This document shows positions 10,954 to 22,592 of a DNA stretch of 64,000 nucleotides, in pieces; position 1 is the stretch's first letter; every line of letters starts with the position of its first letter. This DNA is from Purshia tridentata (lineage: Eukaryota; Streptophyta; Magnoliopsida; Rosales; Rosaceae): assembly GCA_003254885.1 (NCBI GenBank), contig QANT01001959.1:1-64000 (forward strand), in the 5' to 3' direction. Made by a program: the position numbers and the translations under genes. The notes under the pieces are model-generated. The model had not been told where the DNA came from, ran no database searches, and was given only the letters and a program-made list of their open reading frames with translations.

Positions 10954-12469
10954 TCAATGTCCAGTGAGTTCTGTAGAAGTTTTGTTCAAAATTCTTGCAC
11001 TAGAAGAGAATGATGACTTTGAAGCCTTACTGAGATGCATGCTTACAGGACAAATCTCTTCTTAAAAAAAAGCTTCAACCCTTTTGTTTGGTTGTTTTTT
11101 TTCTTATTTGGGGGGATATTATTGGCCTTTAGTGTAAGCGAAATGAGAATTTACTACATTTTTTTTTATGACTACAATTTCCAGATTAATATTGTCTTCT
11201 GTTACTGTTCTGTTACCCTGGTCTCGTTTACCAAGCTTGCGGACAATTAAAAAAGAACACACTTCTATGTTTGTCTGTATGTTCGATAATTGCAATAAAT
11301 GGTTTTGCCATAGCCCTTCGAGATTGCCCAAGTAAGCTGACATGTTTCTTATTCTTCCTTTTTCAATCTGTGCGCAGATTCTTGAGGAATGCAGGTCCAT
11401 CCATCCCCCCAAAATGTTGACCTCCAAAGTGTGATAAATAGCGTTTCTGATCCTGAGCTTACTTCAGATATCATCGTTTTCATTCGGTCACTTTTTGTAA
11501 TAGAGCAGCAAACATACTCGGTCCTGATCACACATACATTACGTTTACCTCCTGTTTAGTTCTCTGACTCGCATTCCTCTTGAATTTGTGGTTTGCGAGG
11601 GTTGTCAATGAGATTCCATACTATAATCCTGAACAGTTTGTGCAAATGAGTTTGCTCGCAGATGAGTTGCCACAAGCATTTAGCCTTCGCTATTTATTTG
11701 CTTGCCGAACAACCCTTTCAAACAAGTGAGAATGCTAATACGGATCATTTGCAGCGTGAACTACATTTAACAAAGCATCAGATACCCCACATGAGTGAGT
11801 GATGAACAGTCGTTTAACAAAGCATCAGATGCTCTACAATCGCACACGTTAATGACTCTAATAAAGGCCCAAAAAACAAAAAACTAACTAGCTACAACCC
11901 GGAAACGAGCAAGACCCAAAGCATCGTTAAAAAGGCCAGGAAGACACTCCGGGGGAGGATGGTCAAAAACAAGACCCAATTCAGAACAATGACATAAAGT
12001 AGCAAGCCTATTAGCCTCCTGATTCAGATGATGATATTGCTACCAAAACAATAATTACAACTCCAGACAATGTTATTGCTACCCAAAAACAACGATAAAC
12101 AATATTAATCATCTGATAAGGTAAATGCATTTCACTTCCCCCATTCTATATTCTGCAAAACAGAAACATTGACATCTTAAAATTTAGCATGTTCTGGAAT
12201 CAAGTTGATATACTAGTTTCCTTACATTGAAATTCGACCCAACAAGATGTACAAAATACTTATTATATATGACCATATACTTTTCCAAGTTCTCATCACT
12301 AACAGACCACATCCAAATCATATCATATTACCATCTCAACCTCACTAATGTAAACACAGCAATACAAAGACTGAACATATCTTCAGCAAAATTGAAGAAG
12401 GAGATCCCCATGTCAATTGCATCCAAGTAACTGTAAAGGTTAGGAACATAAATCTTCAATGCACTTCTA
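10954..12469. other. Intergenic stretch downstream of NFD6
   Basis: The first part is probably NFD6 3' UTR. A decayed retroelement RNase H fragment lies at about 11871-12035 (own entry). The rest is AT-rich with short chance frames. The 3' UTR of the OB-fold gene ends somewhere left of 12470. Confidence 0.55.
11871..12035 (-). mobile_element. LINE-type remnant: C-terminal end of an RNase H-like domain
   Basis: Read on the minus strand, the segment encodes HLNQEANRLATLCHCSELGL followed by PPPECLPGLFNDALG and a stop. The N-x-x-A-N-R-L-A pattern is the last helix of plant RVT_3/RNase H-like domains (usually hxxREANxxADxLA), found at the ends of non-LTR retrotransposons and their domesticated relatives. 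Nothing upstream continues the domain, so only the 3' tail remains. It is an old fragment. Confidence 0.6.
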
Positions 12470-13857
12470 TCACTCTTCAACAACATTAACCAGTTCATAC
12501 TCAACAAGAGAAAGATTGTTTTCCTCTTTAACTTGGAAGTCAGCTGGTTCGGTAACTTCAACACGCCCCCATTTGTCAACTGCTAACCTCATTGTCCCCT
12601 TGAACATGTCAATCTTTGCATTACGCAGGATCACAGTAGTGCCAGGTGTCATCATATCAACTGCACATGTCAAAGAAAGACCCAAAATGTAAGGTCATCC
12701 ATCATTTACAGTATATAATACCCAACAAAAAAAAATTCCTTTACCAACCACATGAATGCATAAACACAGCAAAGAAAGACCCTAACAACAGAGAAGACTA
12801 CCATCGACAATATGTAGGCAAGTACATAAACTAATGTTCTCACTAAATATATGCTATGTTATAACGGTAAGACTGTCAACCTAGATTCTAGACAATACAT
12901 CAATCAGATATATAACATACATTGCAAGTTATCAGAAGGGCTCACCTAAGAAGTTAAGTTTAGGGACAAGTGAGGGACTAGCATTTAATGGTTGGATTTG
13001 TTGCAACTATTAAAACCAATAACTGATTGAAGTGAATCTAGCCCTTGAACTCAAATTCAACTATTGATTTAGACAGTAGACTCAAACAAGATTCCACCTA
13101 ATCAATGGTCCATATTGACAGCACCACCATATAAGATACCAAGACTGTTGCATCATAACATATACCAAGACTGTTTGGCAAGAAAAAATTTCCCTAGACA
13201 GACATATCCTTACACATACAAACAGCAAACCCGAAATGCAATCCTACACAAGGAAGATGATAACACCATCCCCATATCTATAATTTTACAAATTCACTAG
13301 AGATACAACTCAGAAAGCGCACCATATTTGTATACCACATTGCACCAATATCACGATTAAACATCATAGTCTGGTCCCCAAACAACGAAAAACAAACTAG
13401 CCAAAGCAGAAGTTTAATCCATTGATTAAAATTTCTCATCAACCAAAACAAGCCCAACACAGAAATTCCCATAAAAATCCATTGTTTTGCTTTCTAGTCA
13501 ACCAAACAGTTAAATACACCTAACCATATAAACCTATCAAAAACCCACAACCTAAAGGCACAGAACGCATATATATAAATTAATAAACTATTTACCTTGG
13601 TCATTGCGAGCGGTGAAGACAATGGCCCCAGTCTCATCACCTATGAGGCACTCAGCGATTCGAGCGGGCTGAGCAGGCCGAGATGACAACGATGATCGAC
13701 CGGCGTTCTTACTGGTCACCTTCACCGGCGTCGAGCTCACCACCTTGACTGTGAGGGTGTGGCCGTTGGTGCATGGCTGAAGCTGCTCCACCTTCACGAA
13801 CACCGGCTTCCTCTTTACCGTCACTGACCCTGAAGCATTCTCTGTCGCCGTCGACAT
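12470..13857 (-). CDS. OB-fold nucleic-acid-binding protein (At4g28440 type)
   Basis: Two exons (13596-13857 and 12470-12660) give 150 residues with phase G|TT. After a short polar N-terminus (MSTATENASGSVTVKRKP) comes one OB fold. It runs from FVKVEQLQPCTNGHTLTVKV through RIAECLIGDETGAIVFTARN to MMTPGTTVILRNAKIDMFKG, MRLAVDKWGRVE and an acidic end with NLSLVEYELVNVVEE. The spacing and the GDETG turn match the plant single-OB proteins related to SOSS-B/hSSB. Their direct function in plants is not well established; binding single-stranded DNA or RNA is the family expectation. The first exon is GC-rich compared with its surroundings. The gene is divergent to the PPR gene and has a telo-box AAACCCTAACCCTA just upstream. 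Confidence 0.9.
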
Positions 13858-14687
13858 TGTTCGAAGATCGAAACGCTTTGGGGAACGAACGAGGTAATTT
13901 GTTAAACCCTAACCCTAGGTCCAATTTGGGAGTAGTTGGGGATTTTGATATCGGGCTTTGAGTGAACGCTAATAGGAGGCTTCTTTTATACTGCTTCCAA
14001 ACTTCCTATTTAGTCGGGTTTGGGCTGATTCTCTTGTTTTTTTCTTAACAGAACATTTGGTCCATATTCAAATCGGAAAATCTGAAGGCCCATTTGGTAA
14101 AACGTTTTGGCATGCACATATACACAAACTTGTTTGAATATTGAAAACCAAAATCCTATAAGACCCACAACTTCTGAAATGTACAAAAGATAGATCTCTC
14201 TTCTTTCTTTTTATTAACAACACTCGACTAGTAAACGGTTCAAATTAGAACATTGAGTGCAGTGTACATAAATTTATAAATATGTTTGTAGATTTTTACA
14301 TAATTCTATGGAGTTTATAAAAATTATTAAAAATTCACATGAAAGAATTAGATTTATAATGACTTTACATATGAAAGCTTTTAAAATCTTTAAATTTTAT
14401 TATTAAATTAATTCTATAAAACAATGATTTTTTAAATAAACATTCACTTTTATAAACTTTTAAAAAATCTTTAAAAATTTAAATTTATGACCACATAAAT
14501 TTTATACTCCTTTACAATTACGACCCTTTTTTTTAAAGTCTTGAAAATGTGGATTGAATACCGACTGTCTCTTCTAAGTTCTAACACTCCACTAATCAAT
14601 TAGCTTTAAGCCTTTGACTAACGATCTCTTCTAACACACTGCACTGGCAAGTCTGTCCCGAAAATATTGTAACCAGAGGTTCGAAGG
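13858..14687. promoter_or_regulatory. Divergent spacer between the OB-fold and PPR genes
   Basis: AAACCCTAACCCTA at about 13904-13917 is a telo-box-like motif close to the OB-fold gene start, common in genes tied to growth and ribosome supply. From about 14230 to 14530 the sequence is very AT-rich with many TTTATAAA and TTTAAAAA runs, possibly an old MITE. I cannot define its ends. No other gene is seen. Confidence 0.5.
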
Positions 14688-16235
14688 ATGATGATGGCCC
14701 AGAGTCGGTCCATCACCTACTCAGCTTCTCTCCGTCTCTTCTCCTCTCTTCTTCGTCTCCCTTCAATCCGCAGCTTATCTTCAGTCCTCAACCCGAACCC
14801 AAATGACGCCGACGCCGAACTGATTTCAAAGATCCTTCTCCACCACCACAACCCCTTCCACACCATGGAGTCCTCTCTCCAGCTCCACGGCATCACTCTC
14901 TCCACCGACCTCCTCCACCAAACTCTCCTCCGCCTCCAGCACAATTCCAAAATTGCCCTCGCCTTCTTCCACTACGCCAAGTCCCTCCCCAACCCTCCTC
15001 TCTCCACCGCCTCCTTCAACCTCCTCATAGATATCGTCGCCAAGGTCCGCCAGTACGACGTCGCTTGGCAGCTCATTATGGAAATGGACAACTTCAACCT
15101 CACCCCCACCACCGCCACGTTTCTCGTCCTCATTCGCCGATTAATCTCGTCCGGCCTCACCCGCCAGGCCGTTCGGGCCTTCGACGACATCGAGACCTTC
15201 GTCCAAACCAAGCCCGGTAACGAAGATTTTTGCTTTTTGCTCGATACCCTTTGCAAATATGGCCATGTTAAGGTTGCAACCGAAGTTTTTAACAAAAGGA
15301 AAGATGGGTTTATTCCCGACGTCAAAATGTACACTGTTTTAATATATGGGTGGTGTAAGATTGGTCGGTTCGATATGGCAGAGAGATTCTTGAACGATAT
15401 GATTGAACGCGGTATTGAGCCCAATGTGGTTACTTACAATGTATTCTTGAATGGGATTTGTAGGCGGGCGAGTTTGCACCCTGAGGACAGGTTTGAGAGG
15501 ACGATAAGGAATGCAGAGAAGGTGTTTGAGGAAATGTGGAAGAGAGGAATCGAACCTGATGTCACTAGTTTTTCGATCGTGCTTCATGTTTATAGTCGGG
15601 CGCATAAGCCCGAGTTGTCGCTGGATAAGATGAAGCTGATGAGAGAGAGAGGGATTTGCCCGACTGTGGCGACTTACACTTCGGTTATGAAGTGTCTTTG
15701 CTCGTGCGGAAGACTTGATGATGCAGAGGAGTTGCTTGGTGAGATGGTGAGGAGTGGGGTTAGTCCATGTGCAACGACGTATAATTGTTTCTTCAAAGAG
15801 TACAGGGGGAGAAAGGATGGGGAAAGTGCTTTGAAGTTGTACAGGAAGATGAAGGAAGATGGTATGTGCATGCCCAGTATGCACACTTACAACATATTGG
15901 TGGGAATGTTTTTGCAGTTGAATCATATGGACACTGTGAGAGAGATATGGGATGATATGAAAGAGAGTGGGGCGGGACCGGATTTGGATTCGTATACCAT
16001 GGTGATTCATGGGTTATGTGAGAAACAAAAGTGGAAAGAGGCTTGCCAGTTCTTTGTAGAGATGATAGAGAAGGGGCTTCTTCCTCAGAAGATTACTTTT
16101 GAGACACTCTACAAAGGGTTAATACAATCTGATATGTTGAGAACTTGGAGAAGATTGAAGAAGAAACTCGATGAAGAGTCTATTTCTTTTGGATCAGAGT
16201 TCCAAAGTTATCACCTTAAGCCATATAGGAGATGA
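14688..16235 (+). CDS. P-class pentatricopeptide repeat protein, probably mitochondrial
   Basis: A single intronless frame of 515 residues. The N-terminus MMMAQSRSITYSASLRLFSS is basic and hydroxylated with few acids until residue 40, a mitochondrial presequence profile. From about residue 100 on there are roughly ten 35-residue PPR units, for example TYNVFLNGICRR, TYTSVMKCLCSCGRLDDAEE, TYNCFFKEYRGRKDGESALK and SYTMVIHGLCEKQKWKEACQ. No E, E+ or DYW domain follows, so it is P class, which usually acts in organelle RNA stability, splicing or translation. It looks like the At2g13420/At1g52640 group from memory, but that assignment is not secure. Three in-frame ATGs begin the frame; the first is taken. 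The first 500 bases are C-rich at third positions compared with the later part. The RNA target cannot be read from here. Confidence 0.93.
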   Translation: MMMAQSRSITYSASLRLFSSLLRLPSIRSLSSVLNPNPNDADAELISKILLHHHNPFHTMESSLQLHGITLSTDLLHQTLLRLQHNSKIALAFFHYAKSLPNPPLSTASFNLLIDIVAKVRQYDVAWQLIMEMDNFNLTPTTATFLVLIRRLISSGLTRQAVRAFDDIETFVQTKPGNEDFCFLLDTLCKYGHVKVATEVFNKRKDGFIPDVKMYTVLIYGWCKIGRFDMAERFLNDMIERGIEPNVVTYNVFLNGICRRASLHPEDRFERTIRNAEKVFEEMWKRGIEPDVTSFSIVLHVYSRAHKPELSLDKMKLMRERGICPTVATYTSVMKCLCSCGRLDDAEELLGEMVRSGVSPCATTYNCFFKEYRGRKDGESALKLYRKMKEDGMCMPSMHTYNILVGMFLQLNHMDTVREIWDDMKESGAGPDLDSYTMVIHGLCEKQKWKEACQFFVEMIEKGLLPQKITFETLYKGLIQSDMLRTWRRLKKKLDEESISFGSEFQSYHLKPYRR

Positions 16236-16629
16236 TATACCATCTGTATGCAACTGTAGGATGAAGATGAAGTGTTTGCTTCTTGAGGTAGTATTGAACA
16301 TCTGCATTTTGTCATATTTTAAAGTTTGGTTTGGTCCTTGTTTGTAAGGTAACTTTTTTTATTCACAGTCAGTATGCTCTCTTCAGGATGAAGTGTTTAC
16401 TCCCCTGAGGGCCCACATCCTAACAACTTTAAGTTTTGAGTAGTAAACTACTTTATCATGGTATCATGTTATGAGATCCTGAGTTCATATCTTTGCAATG
16501 TTTCACTAAATCCCTTCTTTGATACCATAATTTTCTTGGAATTTTTGTTAAGGCACACGTACTTGATGGTTGGTGCTGGTGCTAATTCAGTCAGACGGAA
16601 CTTGGCTGCTACATTTGTTCATGCATTTG

Positions 16630-16665
16630 TTTTTTTTTTTTTTTTANTTTTTTTTTTTTTTTTTT
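16630..16665. repeat. Poly-T tract with ambiguous base
   Basis: About 36 bases, nearly all T, with an N at 16647. It is likely an unresolved homopolymer in the assembly. Confidence 0.75.
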
Positions 16666-16997
16666 AATTCTTAAAGCCATGTGTCAAACACCCTGATTTA
16701 TAATGGATAAAAACAAACCATTTAAGTCATCAAAGTTGAACCTGTTTAATTTGGCAAACCATAAGTATTCAAATTTATGTTCTTGCAGATATTTGGCTTT
16801 GGGATATAGCTTCCAGGTAATCACAAGCACTGCTGAATTGGATAAAGCTTCTAGGTAATCACATTCATTGATTTTTAATGTTGCAGATATTTGGCTTTGC
16901 AGATTAATGATCCCCAACTTTCTTTGACGGTTTACAAGCACTATGTTACATATATTTCAACCTTCAGTGATATTATGAAATTTTCTGCAGAGCTCTA

Positions 16998-17145
16998 CAA
17001 AAATACAAGGCAACTACTCACAGTGGTAGTATGGCTGAAGCTGAGCAAGGAGAGAAGAGAAAAGAAGAGGAAGGGGCACAGCGCGCCCAGGATGAACTAC
17101 CAAAGAGCCATTACAGAAAGAAGAATCATCAAAATTGAGAGCGTT
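16998..17145 (+). pseudogene. Broken copy of the DCAF13/SOF1 last exon
   Basis: Bases about 17030-17142 align with the last DCAF13 exon at 555-672. Shared blocks include GAGAAGAG..AAGAAGAGGAAGG, GCACAGCGC.CCCAGGA, CAAAGAGCCATTAC and AGAA.AATCATCAAA. Relative to the intact copy there are small indels, so the basic tail (RKKRKGHSAPR) and the conserved KRKIIKVE end fall in different frames. The stop codon of the intact gene is lost here (GAGAGC in place of GAGTGA). The more 5' bases (CTCTACAAAAATACAAGGCA) fit the IYKQAK region loosely. Only the C-terminal exon is present; no propeller exon is found. It is a partial local duplicate or a fragment moved from about 16 kb away. Confidence 0.7.
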
Positions 17146-18424
17146 ATATGGGGTACTTCTGTTAATGAAGTAGAAATGTACTCTTACAAATAAATTGTGA
17201 AAAAGTCAAGCACTTTAAAGTGCTTCTTTCTCCTCAGCTGTTAATGGAGTTTTCATTTCTTAACCGGGGTTAGTTGTTACTCCTTGGGTTTTGATTTTCC
17301 GATAGAATCACATAATTTGCATTTACTCTTCAAATGGAGCATGATGTTATGTATAAGATCAGTGACAAATTTGCATGCAGAAATATAAAAAGCTGGGTAC
17401 TGTTTAAAGAAATCCTTGGCCCCTATTCTCTTCGTTGGTTTTATCTTGTTGGATATTTGAGCCTGTTTCATGTACAGAGAGTTGGTTTTATCTTCATGTA
17501 CAGAGAGTTTCTTTTGTTTGGAATTTGGATGCAATTTTTTCAAGATAATATCTGAGAATTCTGTGAAGATATGCTTCACGTTCTCAAATATTGTAGAATG
17601 GAATTCTTTTTTGTTTTTAAATGATTTGATTTTGACATATTGGCAGAAAATATGGATTAGAAACTGACTTCATAAGAAACGAAACAATGATAGTAGAATT
17701 ACCTTTTTCATTGTCTGCACATGGTTGGCCAAAATCTGGCTGCACATGATTGGCCAATGTGAAACCCAGTAAATTCAAATCAAGCTTATATCAGAGTCAA
17801 ATTAGTATGGTCTTCAGACCTTGTGCCTTGAGATTTTTCTATTACCTTCTTTCTGCACTTATCCTGTACTAATATGATTTTCATTTGGAACTTGGGTCAA
17901 TGAAGAAGTGAGGTTGTAAGTTCTAAAGCATGCATATGCACGATATCAGATGAACCTCCATCACTCAAGGTGGAATTATCTGCATTGTATGCGATCTTTA
18001 GGTAATTATGAACTATAGATTAGAATGCACAGCAGTAGTAGATTTGACATTGATTTCTCTACTAGCTAATTCTTACGTTTTTTAGTGGATCAGTTAGCTC
18101 CAATTCAAAGAATGCCCTTTTATACAATATTATTAGACCTTTTTATCATTTTCCATGATCACAAAGATACTACCATTCTCTTTTTCATTCATCATCGCCG
18201 ACACTGAAAATCAGATATGGTGTGAGAAGCTGAAAAGTGAAAACTTGTTTCCACTTTCCGGTTTTAACAGAGCTGATGAGGGCACTCCCGATAAAAAAAT
18301 TGGAAACCGTTTTTATTTGTACACGTTAAACATGGTCCATGGATCAGTCATTATTTATTGTCAACTTTGGATCAGGAAAAACACATTAGTGTTAGAAAGG
18401 TGTGTTGGACAAACTCAAACTGAA

Positions 18425-20699
18425 CTACTGATTGCTTGCCACTTCGGCCACTACTAATGCCTGCTGCTGCTTCTCCTGTTTCCCTTCAGCGTCTTCTGCT
18501 TCTTCTGCCACCACAAATGCCTGCTGCTGCTCCTGTTCCACATCTTCCAATGGTTGCACCATATGTTGCCGGTAGTATCGAAGAATTACAAGAGATATAA
18601 ATGCTGCAAAGGTAATAAATAACATCGCACATAAGAATCAACAGTCTTTCATACTATAAATGTCAATGAGGCTGGAGTTCATACAAAGGAAATGCCTGCT
18701 TCTCCTACGAGATTACAAACAGAAGCTATCAATTGGATGACTTTTACGTTTTTTGAGAAGTATATTTTTAACTTAATCATGGTATTGATCTATTTAAATC
18801 ACTAGTCAGCCAAACTATGACTTGGAAAAGATTACAAGGTCACAAATTAAAGGGAAGCTAACACTGAAAACATATATTCCAAACTCCATTGTATTTTCCT
18901 TTTGCATATGTGTAAATTTAACTGTATTCTATATAATTGCCACATATGTTGTTCCAGATATCAAAATATTCTGCAATGTGATAAGAATTACCTGTGAAAA
19001 TACGGGTTTTTACAGTAGACAGATTCCAAAAAGCCGTGGCTGCTGATGCTGCTACAACCTTTTTGTGTGAGCATGCTCCCCATGCTTCCAACACCCACCA
19101 TTTCAAACACTCAACTGCACACCCAAATTACCTTCCTTTAATGCCACATGAATATAAAGACGGACCAAATAAAATCCAAGTACATTAGGGGATTCTAGAT
19201 ACCTTTTCGGTTCATTTGAATGGAGTAGCATGAGTACAGTTTTGGGATTGTGAAGCTGACAAAAAATGCTAGCCATAATTTCACAAAAATAGTTAGCAAA
19301 ACTATACACATGGAAGGAAATAAAATAATGGACAACAATGAACAACAGTGATCATAGTTACCATACCAAGCATACATAGCCTCCAGAGTGTTATAAGATG
19401 CCCATACTCTGCTCCTAGAAGAAAGAATGGAACAACCTGTAACCAGAAAATTGAGCTGACTTTAATAATCATTGGACATTGAACAATCTCAAACCCTGTC
19501 TTAGTGTATGAACAATCAACTTTTGTATTGTGATTACCTTGAGGGTCATGGATGGCTCTCCTGAGAAAAGCGCTCTTGTCTTTGATATTGCAAGATTTGC
19601 AGCAGGAAGTATCATTTTGGCCACACCAAGAATGTCATCTTCTTTAAGCATGAAATCACGCTTCTTTTCGGTACTATTTCTGTGGATTTAAATATGAAAT
19701 TGGTAAATCTTAGCCAACAGAGAAACATATTAGCCCAAAGTGAAAGTTCTACCTTTGACAGATTGAACTGGAGAGGAATGAAGCACCCAAAGACAAAAGT
19801 CCTAGTTGGGAAATCGCAGAGAAAATGCTGAAAACATGGGATTGGATTGGATAGAATTAGACGTTTGATACTATAACGAAATAGAGAGTGAGGAAAATTG
19901 AATGAGAGAAAGTCACCTAAAGTTAATTTCTTTGGCAAAGCAAGAAGAAAAGAAGAAAAGAGACCCAAAACCAAACCAAAGGCTTGACCTTGCTACATCC
20001 CTCCACATAATCAGATCATTCATTAGCTGCCCAATTCGATGCAGACTACCCCTATCTTCATCATCCACTGCCAAAGAATGAAAGCATAAAATATGAAAAA
20101 TTGAAAAAAACCCAAAAAATTGAAAAGACTAAAGAATTAAAGAAACAGAGAAAATGGGAATGAGAGTTACCTGGAGATGAACTTGGGGAGGGCAGACAAG
20201 TGACCAAGCTCAGATTTTCCTTCTTGGATCGCCCACTAGGCCGCCTTTTCCTCGGCTTTCCCATCTCTTCCACCAAACCCAAATCCTTTTCTTCTCGAAT
20301 CTCAAGCTCCGACCTTCTCCGCGACCTTCGAGTGTTCCTCGGGGAGGCACAGCCCAGTAAGCCCATCTGGGCACCTCTGCTTTTGCACCTCCTGCGTGGC
20401 CCTGCCGGCTCCACACCGTTCTCATCAGCCATTTCGAGCCTATCCGCAAGACGGGTTTTGGACCTTCTTCCAAGAGGCGAAGGTGAAAGCAGCAGTAGCT
20501 CGTGAAGAGGGACAGAACCGGAAGATTTGAGAGAGTGAGTGGAAGGCGAGGGAGTTCTCTTGGGAGATGGTATTATGAGACCAAGAGAGAGATGAGGAAT
20601 TTGTTCGCTTTGGGCGAGGCGAGAGGCTGATTTGGTCCGGGACCGAGGCTCGGATCGAGAGTGGTGATGATGATAAGGAGGTGTTGCTGGTGAATCCAT
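18425..20699 (-). CDS. RTNLB17: Reticulon-like protein, RTNLB17 type
   Basis: Eight exons: 20171-20699, 19917-20067, 19753-19827, 19538-19679, 19367-19436, 19203-19268, 18992-19114 and 18425-18603. They give 444 residues in consistent phase, close to the Arabidopsis relative of about 431. Residues 1-177 are a soluble, Ser/Arg/Pro-rich region starting MDSPATPPYHHHHSRSEPRS. The reticulon domain follows, with LIMWRDVARSSLWFGFGSLF, a first long hydrophobic hairpin, the 66-residue-type loop KKRDFMLKEDDILGVAKMIL, a second hairpin (LCMLAFFVSFTIPKLYSCY) and TRIFTAFISLVILRYYRQHM. Reticulons shape tubular ER by wedging hairpins into the outer leaflet. The C-terminal tail is Gln/Glu-rich with an imperfect repeat, QQQAFVVAE and QQQALVVAE. 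From memory NFD6 and RTNLB17 are also neighbours in Arabidopsis. Domain identity is sure; the subfamily call rests on the long N-terminus and this context. Confidence 0.9.
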
Positions 20700-21364
20700 G
20701 ATATTGATACAGATTTTATAGGATCAGATTCTGGAGGATTTCTGGGTTGGAATGCAAGATTTATCAGTTTCTTGCTGAAAATTGTATGGGTTTTGATTCA
20801 AGTGCAAGATTTCTGGGCTGCAATTAAGAGATTGTGGAAAAGAAAATGTTGGGGGGTGGGGAGGGTTTGATTGCTGCTTCTTGAAATTGGACTTTTGAGT
20901 TTCCGGTCTTTAAAAGTAGCCGTTAGGGGAATAAAGGGTTTATTATTTGAATTTTAACGTCGGCGGACTCGGCATGGTGGGCCGTGAGCCACAACGGTAA
21001 CAAGTTAACCAGCGGTTTTTTTGGTATTGTATTGGTAGATTATTAATATGTACATAATTACTAATTAGTATTTAGACAACATTTGTAAATTATGACTAAA
21101 AAGAAAAGAATATATTAAACATTTATTTAATATGTGATTATCATTATGCTTAAGTAATGTGGTTTGTTCACTTTTCCAAATTCTATGCACTTCCTCCATC
21201 GCTGTGACTGGACAGAGCCAAAAGGTCAGCTTTTGTTAATTGATAAGTGAACTTTGTGTTCTTGAAATAGGGTTATGAATCCTACCACGTAATAGGGTTC
21301 TTGAAATAGGGTTTGGGCGATCTCTTTTCCACGTAATATTTATTAGAGATACACAGCGAAAGTG

Positions 21365-21669
21365 AAGATCAGACCATTTTATTAATATTTATTAGAGATA
21401 GTTCAAAGTAGTGTTTTTTTTACCAAAAGTTCAAAGTAGTGTTAAATGGTGGGACATATGTCTTAAAAATAGCTAAGAGACAAAGGAGGGACAGTCGGAC
21501 AGGTGATCTATACTCGGTCAATATACCACTAAAGATCAGACCATTTTATTAATATTTATTAGAGATTGTTCAAAGTAGTGTTAAATGGTGGGACATATGT
21601 CTTAAAAATAGCTAAGAGACAAAGGAGGGACAGCCGGACAGGTGATCTATACTCGGTCAATATACCACT
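21365..21669 (+). repeat. Direct duplication of about 138 bp
   Basis: Copy 1 (21365-21530) and copy 2 (21532-21669) both begin AAGATCAGACCATTTTATTA and end GGTCAATATACCACT. They differ by very few bases, but copy 1 carries about 30 extra bases (a T-rich stretch plus a repeat of TTCAAAGTAGTGTT). It is a young tandem duplication of unknown, probably transposon, sequence. Confidence 0.85.
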
Positions 21670-22545
21670 TTTATGTTCTGGCATAAATAATAATTAATTC
21701 ACTGCAAAATATTGGTGTAAAAAAATAATCAACCAAGAAAGTAAATTTGTAAAATTACAATCACATAAAACATAAGGGATTTACATGGTTCACCCAATGC
21801 AGGTTAGGGTCCTTTTGTATGTGAGGGAATAGGGAAGCCAAGGGCCCTCCCTTTTGTGATCTTCTAATGTGGGATCCTCTTTGTAATAATTGATGTGGAA
21901 TTTAATTAGATTGGCCAATATGGTATAAATATATTTAAACAAAAGTTCACATGATTAACGGTTGAATTTGATACTCTAATAAATATAATCGCCTATCTCG
22001 AGAAATCTCTCAAGCATAATCTGATATGTTTTTTTCTTTTTGGGGTGGATTCTGATGATCTTAAAATGCATAGATTCAGTGTGTGATATCATGATATGTA
22101 TGTAGAATCTGACTTTCCCTGCAAGCAGCACAAGAGGACTTGAAAAGTTTCATTTGGCTTGGGCTTAACCATAATTGACAATGAATGAATATATAGGATT
22201 TAAGACCATGCAAGTGGATCGTCTGTTTCTATATATTGTGAAAGGACAAGCTAGTAGGCAGCAATTGTAGTAAATTTTACGCATCTTAAAAGCACCTTAT
22301 GGACAGTAGAAGTAATTTCTCAAATAATCCATTAATATATACACCAAACAGCATCTATTGCTCTCGAGAAACAAGGCCACCCATAAAAAGTTTGGATCAC
22401 AAATCTTAAATACCATAATACTTTACCTGCAGGCAGTTCACAAGTTTCTGCCCATTTTATTTGCATGTCAGAAGACTCACACAGTCACACTCACTCACCA
22501 CATATAATAAGTTTTCGCACAATCAAACATTGATCAGATTTAGAA

Positions 22546-22592
22546 AAGAAAAAAAAAAAAANNNNNNNNNNNNNNNNAAAAAAAAAAAAAAG
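22546..22592. repeat. Assembly gap in a poly-A tract
   Basis: Sixteen Ns at 22562-22577 are flanked by A runs on both sides. It is an unresolved homopolymer. Confidence 0.9.

Larger units (their letters stand above)
16236..18424. other. Intergenic stretch with a DCAF13-like fragment
   Basis: Holds the PPR 3' UTR, a poly-T tract with an N (16630-16665), a broken DCAF13 C-terminal copy near 17.0 kb (own entry) and AT-rich DNA. Short direct repeats occur, such as CATGTACAGAGAGTT twice near 17470-17510, and AGATATTTGGCTTTG twice near 16785-16900. No other gene is recognised. Confidence 0.55.

Noticed and set aside
14230-14560. AT-rich block near the PPR promoter as a MITE
   Set aside because: I cannot find terminal inverted repeats or a target duplication.
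15339-16010. 223-codon minus-strand frame inside the PPR gene
   Set aside because: Antisense shadow of the PPR coding sequence, with no domain and no promoter.
16458-16560. Sequence with TATCATGGTATCATGTTATGAG resembling a tRNA primer site
   Set aside because: Neither flanking repeat nor coding remnant is visible; too weak to call an element.
21781-21900. GGGATTTACATGGTTCACCC, a phrase reminiscent of some plant LTR sequences
   Set aside because: No ends, no paired repeat and no coding remnant; left unassigned.
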